Positions 1-5,633 of a stretch of DNA of 8,519 bases are shown here, one piece after another. This stretch comes from an archaeon (GTDB lineage: Archaea; EX4484-52; B79-G9), in assembly GCA_030594585.1 (NCBI GenBank), contig JAUVEX010000038.1, positions 1 through 8,519 on the forward strand, written 5' to 3'. Made by a program: the position numbers and the translations under genes. Within the stretch, counting starts at the first letter, position 1, and each line of letters opens with the position of its first letter. The notes beneath the pieces were generated by a model that saw nothing but the letters and a program-made list of their open reading frames with translations, did not search any database and had not been told where the DNA came from.

Positions 1-1245
1 GAACTTGAAGTAAAGCTCATGGGCTCTGTTGCAAAAGACACTTTTCTTTCAGGAGATAAGGATTTGGACATTTTTGTTCTTTTTGACCCAAAGGTTGAAA
101 GGAAAGAACTTGAGAAAAAAGGGCTTCTTGCAGGAAAAATAGTTTTTGATGAGCTTGGCGGAAAATTTGAGGTATCTTATGCGGAGCATCCATATACCCG
201 CGGGCTTATAGGCACATACGACATAGAGATTGTTCCGGCATACAAGATAAAGCATACGAAAAATCTTATAAGTGCCGTGGATCGGACCCCATTTCACACA
301 AAGTATGTTCATGAACATTTGAAATTTCCCGGAGATGTCAGGCTTTTAAAGAAGTTCTTAAAAGGAATTGGGTGCTATGGCTCGGACTTAAAGACTGAAG
401 GGTATTCGGGTTATTTGTGTGAACTTCTTATTATGAAATACGGGTCGTTTCTTGATACCTTAAAATCAATGCAGGGTTTAAGATTCCAGGAAATAATAGA
501 CCTTGATAATCATTATACTAAAAAGAAATATGCGGATGTCCGGAAAAAATTCGAGGGACAGCCCTTGATTTTTATTGACCCAACAGATAAGACGCGAAAT
601 GTGGCGGCTGTTTTGTCGAAGGAAAAGCTTGCAGTGTCTGTTAATGCGGCAGCGCTTTTTATGAAAAAGCCTTCTATGTCTTTTTTCTTTCCTAAAAAAA
701 AGGAAATTGATAAGAAAAAATTGCTTGAAAATGAAAAAAATAGAGGCGGGCACATTGTTATTATTTCATTTAATCGTCCACAGGTAATTGAAGATATTCT
801 GTATCCCCAACTTCGCCGTTTTTTGAATCTTATGGCTGGAAAACTTTCAAAAGAAGGATATTTAATTTTAAGGGCTTCTGTTTTTGGGGATGGTTCTTGC
901 GGGGTTGCATTTGAGCTAAATGAAACTGAACTTCCTTTGGCAAGAAAGAAGATGGGACCAAGCACATTTAATCCGTTAAATCACAGGATGAAATTTTTGG
1001 AGAGAAACAAAAATGTCTGGATAGAAGATGAGCGGCTTGTTTCTGAGGAAAAAAGAAAGCATGTAAAAATTGAAGATTTTATTCATGATTTTATCAAAAA
1101 GCCATTATCAAAATTAACCTATGACGGGGTTCCAAGCCATATTGCGAAAGAAGTATCTAAAGGCTGTGAGGTTTTACTAGATTCAAAATCAAAAAAGATA
1201 AAATCCGATGAGTTCTGGCGCTGGGTTGAAAGAAAAGCGTTTTGA
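1..1245 (+). CDS. cca: Archaeal (class I) CCA-adding tRNA nucleotidyltransferase, 5'-truncated
   Basis: Adds or repairs the 3'-terminal CCA of tRNAs from CTP and ATP without a nucleic acid template (EC 2.7.7.72), in the cytoplasm. The frame is open from base 1, and codons before the first ATG (base 19) encode ELEVKL, which leads into the family's GSVAK nucleotidyltransferase signature, so the true start lies upstream and roughly 30-40 residues are missing. Numbering from window codon 1: GSVAKDTFLSGDKDLDIF (8-25) with metal-binding D21 and D23; YDIEIVPAY (73-81) holding the third carboxylate; SAVDRTPFH (91-99); GYSGYL (134-139); DPTDKTRNVAAVLS (193-206). These are all typical of archaeal class I enzymes, and the remaining length (414 residues) fits a full protein of about 450. 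The third carboxylate aligns as Glu76 where relatives such as the Archaeoglobus fulgidus enzyme have Asp. It heads a plus-strand run of tRNA genes. The family call is firm. Confidence 0.95.
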   Translation, partial: ELEVKLMGSVAKDTFLSGDKDLDIFVLFDPKVERKELEKKGLLAGKIVFDELGGKFEVSYAEHPYTRGLIGTYDIEIVPAYKIKHTKNLISAVDRTPFHTKYVHEHLKFPGDVRLLKKFLKGIGCYGSDLKTEGYSGYLCELLIMKYGSFLDTLKSMQGLRFQEIIDLDNHYTKKKYADVRKKFEGQPLIFIDPTDKTRNVAAVLSKEKLAVSVNAAALFMKKPSMSFFFPKKKEIDKKKLLENEKNRGGHIVIISFNRPQVIEDILYPQLRRFLNLMAGKLSKEGYLILRASVFGDGSCGVAFELNETELPLARKKMGPSTFNPLNHRMKFLERNKNVWIEDERLVSEEKRKHVKIEDFIHDFIKKPLSKLTYDGVPSHIAKEVSKGCEVLLDSKSKKIKSDEFWRWVERKAF

Positions 1246-1252
1246 TATTTAA
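1245..1252 (+). promoter_or_regulatory. TATA-like box for the Trm-G10 gene (leaderless spacing)
   Basis: ATATTTAA begins within the stop codon of the CCA-enzyme gene and is centred about 27 bases before the ATG at 1276. That distance puts transcription start at or next to the start codon. No GGTG-type Shine-Dalgarno motif lies between. The call rests on position and composition only, but the same geometry recurs at four other genes here. Confidence 0.45.
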
Positions 1253-1275
1253 GCTTTGCACAATAATTGTTTTTT

Positions 1276-2226
1276 ATGTATTTGGCACTTCTTTCAGGTA
1301 AAAATACTGAAATGGCAAAAGATGAGATTTTTTCGATTAGTTCCAGCTTTAAAGAGACTAATTTGAATGGGCGCATTGTTGTTTTTGATTCCTGTAAAAC
1401 TCCTGATTTTTCACTTTTGGGGCTCACGCATGAGGCAGGCATTTTTCTTGGGAAAAATATTGAAGATGTTGATTTTAATGTTTTTTTATCTCAAAATATA
1501 AAAATATCTGTTCTTAATTTAGATTCTGAACAAAATTCTCTTTTATTTTCTAAAGAAATTGGTGAATTCATCTCAAAAAAAGGATTAAAGGTTGATTTCA
1601 AAAGCATGGATATTCTTCGGGTTTATCTAACTAAGGGAGGTGCGTATTTTACAAAACCGGTTTTTGTGCAGGATAAAAAGGAATTTGCAAAACGGGCTTC
1701 TCCAAAAAGGAATTTTTTCATGCCTACATCAATTGACTCGATGGTCGCTCGCGCACTTGTGAATATTACGGGCGCTAAAAAAGGCGCAACTGTTCTTGAT
1801 CCATTTTGCGGTTCAGGCGGGCTTTTGCTTGAGGCTGCAGCAGTTGGTGCTGAAGTGTATGGCTGCGATATTGAGGATAAGTGTGTTAACGGAACAATTG
1901 AGAATTTAGAGCAATTTGGTTATTTGGTAACAGCTGTTACCAGCGATGCTATGGATGTAAAAAAAGTTTTTAAAAAGAAGTTTGACTGCGTTGTGACTGA
2001 TTTGCCATTCGGGAAGTCAAGCAAGATGTTAAAGGAAAAGCAGAAACTATACAAAGATTTTCTTTATTATGTTCTCGGACTTGTCAAGAAAAATGGAAGA
2101 GTTGTTATCGGGTGTGATGAAGAGAAATTGGATTATCCTAAAAAGGAACTTTTCTTAGAGAATAAATTCAGTATTTATATCCATAAGAGCATGACGAGGC
2201 ATTTTTTTGTTTTTACGAAAAAATGA
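1276..2226 (+). CDS. trmG10: tRNA (guanine(10)-N2)-methyltransferase, Trm-G10/Trm11 family (THUMP + Rossmann methyltransferase)
   Basis: Predicted SAM-dependent enzyme forming m2G/m22G at position 10 of tRNA (EC 2.1.1.213). The first half (about residues 45-140) is divergent but sits where the THUMP RNA-binding domain lies in this family. The second half is a clear class I methyltransferase: FMPTSIDSMVARALVNI (148-164), SAM-binding DPFCGSGGLLLEA (175-187), acidic CDIE at the end of the next strand (197-200), and catalytic motif IV DLPFGKSS (242-249). Motif IV with the following SS is typical of the G10 group; Leu replaces the first Pro of the usual DPPYG. ATG 1276 is preferred over the in-frame TTG at 1267 because it opens with MYLALLSG, like relatives, and sits at leaderless distance from a TATA-like box. 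The 316-residue length is slightly short for the family. A related THUMP methyltransferase with another target (Trm14-like) is less likely. Confidence 0.88.
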   Translation: MYLALLSGKNTEMAKDEIFSISSSFKETNLNGRIVVFDSCKTPDFSLLGLTHEAGIFLGKNIEDVDFNVFLSQNIKISVLNLDSEQNSLLFSKEIGEFISKKGLKVDFKSMDILRVYLTKGGAYFTKPVFVQDKKEFAKRASPKRNFFMPTSIDSMVARALVNITGAKKGATVLDPFCGSGGLLLEAAAVGAEVYGCDIEDKCVNGTIENLEQFGYLVTAVTSDAMDVKKVFKKKFDCVVTDLPFGKSSKMLKEKQKLYKDFLYYVLGLVKKNGRVVIGCDEEKLDYPKKELFLENKFSIYIHKSMTRHFFVFTKK

Positions 2227-2255
2227 TGTGTTTTTGTGAGAGTTGAGCAATAAGA

Positions 2256-2263
2256 TTTTATAA
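2256..2263 (+). promoter_or_regulatory. TATA-like box for the Taw1 gene
   Basis: TTTTATAA is centred about 25 bases before the ATG at 2285 but only about 16 before the upstream in-frame ATG at 2276. Archaeal transcription normally starts about 22-27 bases past the TATA centre, so this box favours 2285 and a leaderless message. No Shine-Dalgarno-like motif is present upstream of either ATG. Confidence 0.45.
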
Positions 2264-2284
2264 TTTGTTCTTGAAATGTCAGTT

Positions 2285-3208
2285 ATGAATTTGGCTGAAC
2301 AAAAACTACTTTTGGAAAAACAGCAGTATGGGCTTGTGGGAGAGCATTCTGCTGTGAAAGTCTGTGAGTGGACAAAGAAGTCTTTGCGCGGGCAGGGGGT
2401 TTGTTACAAGGAGAAGTTCTATGGCAAATTACATGGGATAAAAAGCCATGGGTGCCTCCAGATGACGCCTGCGACTTATTTTTGCCCTAACAGGTGCGTT
2501 TATTGCTGGAGGGCGACAGACAAGACTGTTGCAAATACAATGGATGGTTTTGGAGAAGACGAGCCAAAAGACATAATTAAAGGTGCCATAACTGCGCAGA
2601 GAAAGCTTTTGACTGGGTTTAAGGGGTTTTCCGGGACTGACATGGTTAAATGGAAGGAAGCGCAGAATCCTACAAATGTTGCGATATCTTTGACTGGGGA
2701 GCCAACTGCATATTCACGAATTTCCGATCTTATTGCTGAGTTCAAAAAGAACATGGCTGTTTTTCTTGTTACAAACGGGCAGTTCCCGGAAAGGCTTGAT
2801 GGCATAACTGAACCGAGCCAGCTTTATCTTTCCCTGGATGCGCCAACAAAAGAAATTTACAAAAAAATTGATGTTCCCCAATTTCCTGATTTTTGGGAAC
2901 GATTTAACAAGACAATTGATATTATGCCGTCTCTATCATGCAAAACCGCAGTCAGGCTTACGATGGTAAAGGGATGGAATGATAAGAATATTGATGATTA
3001 TGTGAGACTTATTAAGAGAACAGATACTGATTTTGTTGAAATCAAAGCATATATGCATGTCGGGTTTTCGCAGTATCGCCTTCCTTTAGAGGCAATGCCG
3101 ATGCATAAGGACGTAGTGGAATTTTCAAAAAAGATAAATGAGAAATTAGGGTATAATTACAAGGACGAAGATGAGAGAAGCAGGGTTGTGCTTTTGGGGA
3201 AAAAATAA
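2285..3208 (+). CDS. taw1: S-adenosyl-L-methionine-dependent tRNA 4-demethylwyosine synthase (Taw1/TYW1)
   Basis: Radical SAM enzyme that condenses N1-methylguanosine-37 of tRNA-Phe with pyruvate to form the tricyclic base imG-14 (EC 4.1.3.44), the first committed step of wyosine synthesis in archaea. Numbering from ATG 2285: the radical SAM motif CPNRCVYC supplies C67, C71 and C74. C27, C40 and C57 match the three cysteines of the second [4Fe-4S] cluster that binds pyruvate. K42 in CYKEKFYG matches the lysine proposed to form a Schiff base with pyruvate. HSAVKVCEWTKKSL, LTGEPT and LSLDAP are also family-typical. Length (307 residues) agrees with single-domain archaeal enzymes, and there is no flavodoxin domain as in eukaryotic TYW1. 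An alternative ATG at 2276 adds three residues; the TATA-like box at 2256-2263 favours 2285. The stop codon overlaps the next gene's TATA box. No downstream wyosine genes (Taw2, Taw3) are in the window. Confidence 0.95.
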   Translation: MNLAEQKLLLEKQQYGLVGEHSAVKVCEWTKKSLRGQGVCYKEKFYGKLHGIKSHGCLQMTPATYFCPNRCVYCWRATDKTVANTMDGFGEDEPKDIIKGAITAQRKLLTGFKGFSGTDMVKWKEAQNPTNVAISLTGEPTAYSRISDLIAEFKKNMAVFLVTNGQFPERLDGITEPSQLYLSLDAPTKEIYKKIDVPQFPDFWERFNKTIDIMPSLSCKTAVRLTMVKGWNDKNIDDYVRLIKRTDTDFVEIKAYMHVGFSQYRLPLEAMPMHKDVVEFSKKINEKLGYNYKDEDERSRVVLLGKK

Positions 3209-3214
3209 TATATA
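3207..3214 (+). promoter_or_regulatory. TATA box for the cysteine-rich surface protein gene
   Basis: AATATATA overlaps the Taw1 stop codon (3206-3208) and is centred about 26 bases before the ATG at 3237, the spacing of a leaderless archaeal promoter. It is the best TATA match on the plus strand, preceded by a purine-rich stretch where a BRE would lie. It argues that the downstream gene is transcribed independently. Confidence 0.55.
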
Positions 3215-3236
3215 CTCTGTAATCCAAATAATTCTT

Positions 3237-3809
3237 ATGTCTATTACACTCACTTTTGAAAAAAAGCATTTTTTGCTTATGGGTGTGATTATTGCAGTTC
3301 CTTTTCTTATTCTGGCGATAAGCACAATTATGGCTGCGGTTCCTGGTGGCCAATATCATTCTGTAACCGAGCTTTTTGTTGATTCTGATTTAGATATGGG
3401 TGGGCATAATATAACAAACGCGGGTAAAGTTGAAGCATTGAAAGGCATAAAAGTCGGGTACACAGAAGATGCCACTGCCGGGACTTTAAGATGGACGGGT
3501 CAAGCATTTGAATTCTATAACGGGTCTTCATGGATGAATTTAACATATACGCCTGTCAGTCAACCATTTATGGCATGCAGTTGTCCTTCTGGTTCGACAG
3601 AAATTGGAATTATCGCTTCAGGAGTAACTTTAGGTTCTAGCATGTCTATTGCTTGGTCTACAGGAGGAAATCTGTTTTGTAGAGACTCGGACAAATGTCA
3701 GCATAAGGGCATCCGTTTTGCTGATGGTTCTACAACTGCCTGTTGTACTGTTTGCGGTGCTGCTTATTGTGCCTATCCTGCAGATTGCGTAAGAAGTTGT
3801 AGATATTGA
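3237..3809 (+). CDS. Membrane-anchored cysteine-rich surface protein of unknown function
   Basis: Function not recognised. The 190-residue product has a short charged N-terminus (residues 1-10) and one strongly hydrophobic segment (about 11-34), read as a signal anchor or uncleaved signal sequence, so the rest is probably outside the cell. Residues 48-64 (VDSDLDMGGHNITNAGK) and 83-103 (from GTLRWTG to NLT) resemble the 'L-DMGG-x-I-TN' and 'G-T-L-R-W-x-G-x-x-F-x-x-Y-N-G-S-S-W' phrases common in tail-fibre-like and other extracellular repeat proteins. The C-terminal 77 residues contain ten cysteines (C114, C116, C148, C154, C169, C170, C173, C178, C184, C188), suggesting a disulfide-stabilised domain or a metal site. 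ATG 3237 is chosen over ATG 3171, which lies inside the Taw1 gene; 3237 follows the TATA box at leaderless distance and leads directly into the hydrophobic segment. It is unrelated to the flanking tRNA genes. A pilin-like or adhesin role is possible but unproven. Confidence 0.7.
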   Translation: MSITLTFEKKHFLLMGVIIAVPFLILAISTIMAAVPGGQYHSVTELFVDSDLDMGGHNITNAGKVEALKGIKVGYTEDATAGTLRWTGQAFEFYNGSSWMNLTYTPVSQPFMACSCPSGSTEIGIIASGVTLGSSMSIAWSTGGNLFCRDSDKCQHKGIRFADGSTTACCTVCGAAYCAYPADCVRSCRY

Positions 3810-3829
3810 TTTATCTAGAAGTTAAAATG

Positions 3830-3854
3830 TTTTTATGATTTATGGGATATCTTT
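3830..3854 (+). terminator. Possible T-rich terminator in the convergent gap
   Basis: After the stop codon at 3807-3809 the plus strand carries a run of five T at 3830-3834 and further T-rich sequence. Archaeal RNA polymerase terminates at T-rich tracts, and a convergent neighbour ends at 3854. There is no convincing hairpin, so this is a weak positional call. Confidence 0.25.
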
Positions 3855-4369
3855 TATTTCTCAACAGTCTTTCTTCCGCGTTTCATCGGGTCTACTTTTA
3901 TTTTTGCGTCTTTGAATTTTGCATTAAATTCCTGACCGTTTGTGTATTCATGCAGAAAAATAGCTGTAGCTGCCACTTCTGAATGCGGTTGGTTCCCGAT
4001 TGCTATGTTATAGTCAACTATTTGGAAGACTTCTACCGGGACTTTTTCGCCGCCGACAATTAGAAGCAGGTTGTCCTTTTTTGCCTTAATTTCTTTAATT
4101 TTTTCAGTCATGTTCGGGGCAAACATGGTCAGGTGAACTTTTGTGCCTTTGAAATCTTTAATTATCTTTTTCCAGTTCTTATCATATGTGATTTCAAGGC
4201 CGCCACCCCATCTTTTGGCGACATCTGCAACTGATTCCAGGATTTTATCGTCTTTTTCTCCTGAAAGGATGACTTTATTCGCGCCAAAAGCGCGCGCAGT
4301 CAAAGCTACATGTGTTGTTATGCGCATATCGCGGAAGCGCCTGTGACCCAAGCGCAAAACTGTTATCAT
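3854..4369 (-). CDS. trm56: tRNA (cytidine(56)-2'-O)-methyltransferase Trm56
   Basis: SAM-dependent SPOUT-class enzyme that methylates the 2'-OH of C56 in the tRNA T-loop (EC 2.1.1.206), a typically archaeal modification that stabilises the tRNA elbow. The 171-residue protein begins MITVLRLGHR and continues through RITTHVALTARAFGA (16-30), as the family does. The C-terminal trefoil-knot region carries the SAM-binding LLIVGGEKVPVEVFQI (102-117) and the hallmark DYNIAIGNQPHSEVAA (119-134). ATG 4369 is chosen over the in-frame ATG at 4393 because MITVLRLGH is the usual N-terminus and a TATA-like box lies about 27 bases before 4369, overlapping the upstream ATG. The C-terminus is short and ends in a basic KRGRK stretch. 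It converges with the cysteine-rich protein gene and lies 69 bases downstream of the repeat-protein gene on the same strand, but appears to have its own promoter. Family assignment is firm. Confidence 0.95.
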   Translation of the reverse strand: MITVLRLGHRRFRDMRITTHVALTARAFGANKVILSGEKDDKILESVADVAKRWGGGLEITYDKNWKKIIKDFKGTKVHLTMFAPNMTEKIKEIKAKKDNLLLIVGGEKVPVEVFQIVDYNIAIGNQPHSEVAATAIFLHEYTNGQEFNAKFKDAKIKVDPMKRGRKTVEK

Positions 4370-4391
4370 ACACTTAATTTCTAAAAAAATC

Positions 4392-4399
4392 ATTAAAAA
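4392..4399 (-). promoter_or_regulatory. TATA-like box for trm56 (leaderless spacing)
   Basis: On the minus strand this reads TTTTTAAT, centred about 26-27 bases before the ATG at 4369. No Shine-Dalgarno motif precedes that ATG. The box overlaps the alternative ATG at 4393, which would then lie outside the transcript, supporting the shorter start. Confidence 0.42.
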
Positions 4400-4438
4400 T
4401 GTGAGTGTTGTGATATTTGAAATATTGATAGAATTACT

Positions 4439-5506
4439 TTATGTGATTTTGCGTAATTCTTCGTTAATTATTTTTCCAAAAGTAGGGGTTTTTAACAATA
4501 AAATGTTTGGGTTTTTATTATAATCTATATTTGTTGGAATGGTGCCGAATATAGGGTATAATTCATCTAATCTTTTTTTATTCGTTAAAATTTTCGATTC
4601 ACTGGATTTGAAGAATAGCCTATCCAATTCTAAATTATTTGGATCAAATCCTAAAGTTTTAGTCATAAGCCGATAAGATGTTTTCATTTGTTTTGATTCT
4701 TTATGGGACAACAATAAAATATTTGGATTTTCATTGTAATCAATACTTGGCGGGATTGTATTTATTTTTGTATATACCGTTTCCAGGAATTTTTTAGTAT
4801 CTAAAATTCTCAATTCACTGGATTCGAAAAAGAGTTTGTCTAAATCTAATGTATCTGGTTTAAATCTTAAATCCTTTGTCATACTGCTGTAAGCATAGTT
4901 CATTCGTTTTGAGGACAATGTGACATAAATGGGACGCGCTTCAATCTGTGCATTGTCCCAGCCCACGGTATGTCTGAAGAAGTAAACTGTGTCGGTTATA
5001 TTTTTTTCTGAAAGATCAAAAATAGTTGTGTGTTCTAGAATGTTTTTATCTAAACCTAAATCCGTAACAACGACTTTGAAAATATTCCTTATGTTGTCGT
5101 CAGAGAGCTCATACATATTGCTATGATTCATGATTTTTTTATCTAACTCAAGTTCATTGACTATTAGATCGTATCGGTCTTTTATGTAATCTTCAGAAGG
5201 ACCAAATACTTTAGGGTTTTTTAAGATTTTTTTATCTACTTTGAGGGTATTGGTGAGTAATTCTATATGGCCTTCAATTCTTTGTTTTGCGTATGATAGG
5301 AATGCAGGAAATTTTTCAATATCTGTTTTTTGAATACCTATTTCTTTTGCTATTTTGTATGCCGCTTCCATAGTCTCTATAGGCGGTATACGATCGTGAC
5401 CCAAAGATTTAAGGTAGTTATCTGCATTTATGTTATGTTTTTCGAGCCACAGATATCGCTTATTTTTTTCTGAAGACACGGTATGATTCGTTTTTTTAGT
5501 AATCAT
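4439..5506 (-). CDS. Helical-repeat protein resembling mTERF (function unknown)
   Basis: No catalytic motif is recognised. The 355-residue protein has no signal peptide or membrane segment and is probably cytoplasmic. After a basic N-terminus (1-20) it shows tandem units of about 31 residues beginning near 52, 83, 114, 145 and 176, with the pattern 'L-G-L-D-K-x-I-L-x-x-x-x-I-F-x-L-S-x-x-N-I-x-x-x-x-x-x-x'; examples are LELDKKIMNHSNMYELSDDN and LGLDKNILEHTTIFDLSEKN. This helix-turn-helix-like phrase, with a Pro or small residue after the second helix and length near 31, resembles mTERF repeats, which in eukaryotic organelles form curved nucleic-acid-binding solenoids. Residues 199-342 are two 72-residue copies, about 39 of 72 positions identical. 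ATG 5506 lies about 27 bases past a TATA box. The gene looks more AT-rich than its neighbours. Another alpha-solenoid family is possible; nucleic acid binding is inferred, not shown. Confidence 0.6.
   Translation of the reverse strand: MITKKTNHTVSSEKNKRYLWLEKHNINADNYLKSLGHDRIPPIETMEAAYKIAKEIGIQKTDIEKFPAFLSYAKQRIEGHIELLTNTLKVDKKILKNPKVFGPSEDYIKDRYDLIVNELELDKKIMNHSNMYELSDDNIRNIFKVVVTDLGLDKNILEHTTIFDLSEKNITDTVYFFRHTVGWDNAQIEARPIYVTLSSKRMNYAYSSMTKDLRFKPDTLDLDKLFFESSELRILDTKKFLETVYTKINTIPPSIDYNENPNILLLSHKESKQMKTSYRLMTKTLGFDPNNLELDRLFFKSSESKILTNKKRLDELYPIFGTIPTNIDYNKNPNILLLKTPTFGKIINEELRKIT
4481..4912 (-). repeat. Two tandem 216-base units inside the repeat-protein gene
   Basis: The unit at 4697-4912 (residues 199-270) and the unit at 4481-4696 (residues 271-342) are in frame and align without gaps over 72 residues, with about 39 identities by eye. 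Shared phrases include LFF-x-SSE, IDYN-x-NPNILLL and MTK-x-L-x-F. Similarity is visible in the DNA as well, for example the AACAATAAAAT stretches near 4493 and 4709. This is a duplication more recent than the 31-residue repeats upstream. Confidence 0.8.
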
Positions 5507-5528
5507 AGCTATATTTAGTGAATTAAAC

Positions 5529-5538
5529 TTTAAATATA
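5529..5538 (-). promoter_or_regulatory. TATA box for the mTERF-like gene (leaderless spacing)
   Basis: The minus strand reads TATATTTAAA, centred about 27 bases before the ATG at 5506, with no Shine-Dalgarno motif between. It lies in the longest intergenic gap of the window (5507-5633), which otherwise holds only AT-rich sequence with no RNA gene or repeat that I can see. Confidence 0.55.
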
Positions 5539-5633
5539 CTACTGTTTAATAGTATCAGAATTAAATTTATGTTAGATTATTTGATTGTATCTGTTTGTTG
5601 TTATTGAAAATTTGCGAGTTATATCTTTTAGAA

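Noticed and set aside
513..965. Long antisense open frames within the CCA-enzyme gene and similar opposite-strand frames under IPK, UbiX and PMDh
   Set aside because: They lie wholly inside strongly supported genes, have low-complexity Phe/Ser/Lys-rich products and no recognisable motifs.
3171..3236. Longer N-terminus for the cysteine-rich protein starting at ATG 3171
   Set aside because: It would overlap the Taw1 gene by 38 bases and place the TATA box inside the coding region; the 3237 start leads directly into the hydrophobic anchor.
4413..4425. Inverted repeat ATATTT-G-AAATAT upstream of trm56 as an operator
   Set aside because: Arms are six bases of pure A/T in an AT-rich region, so chance is likely; no second copy was seen at another promoter.
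5507..5633. Possible small RNA or small gene in the longest intergenic gap
   Set aside because: Apart from the TATA box at 5529-5538 the gap is AT-rich without a convincing hairpin, tRNA-like fold or open frame with a supported start.
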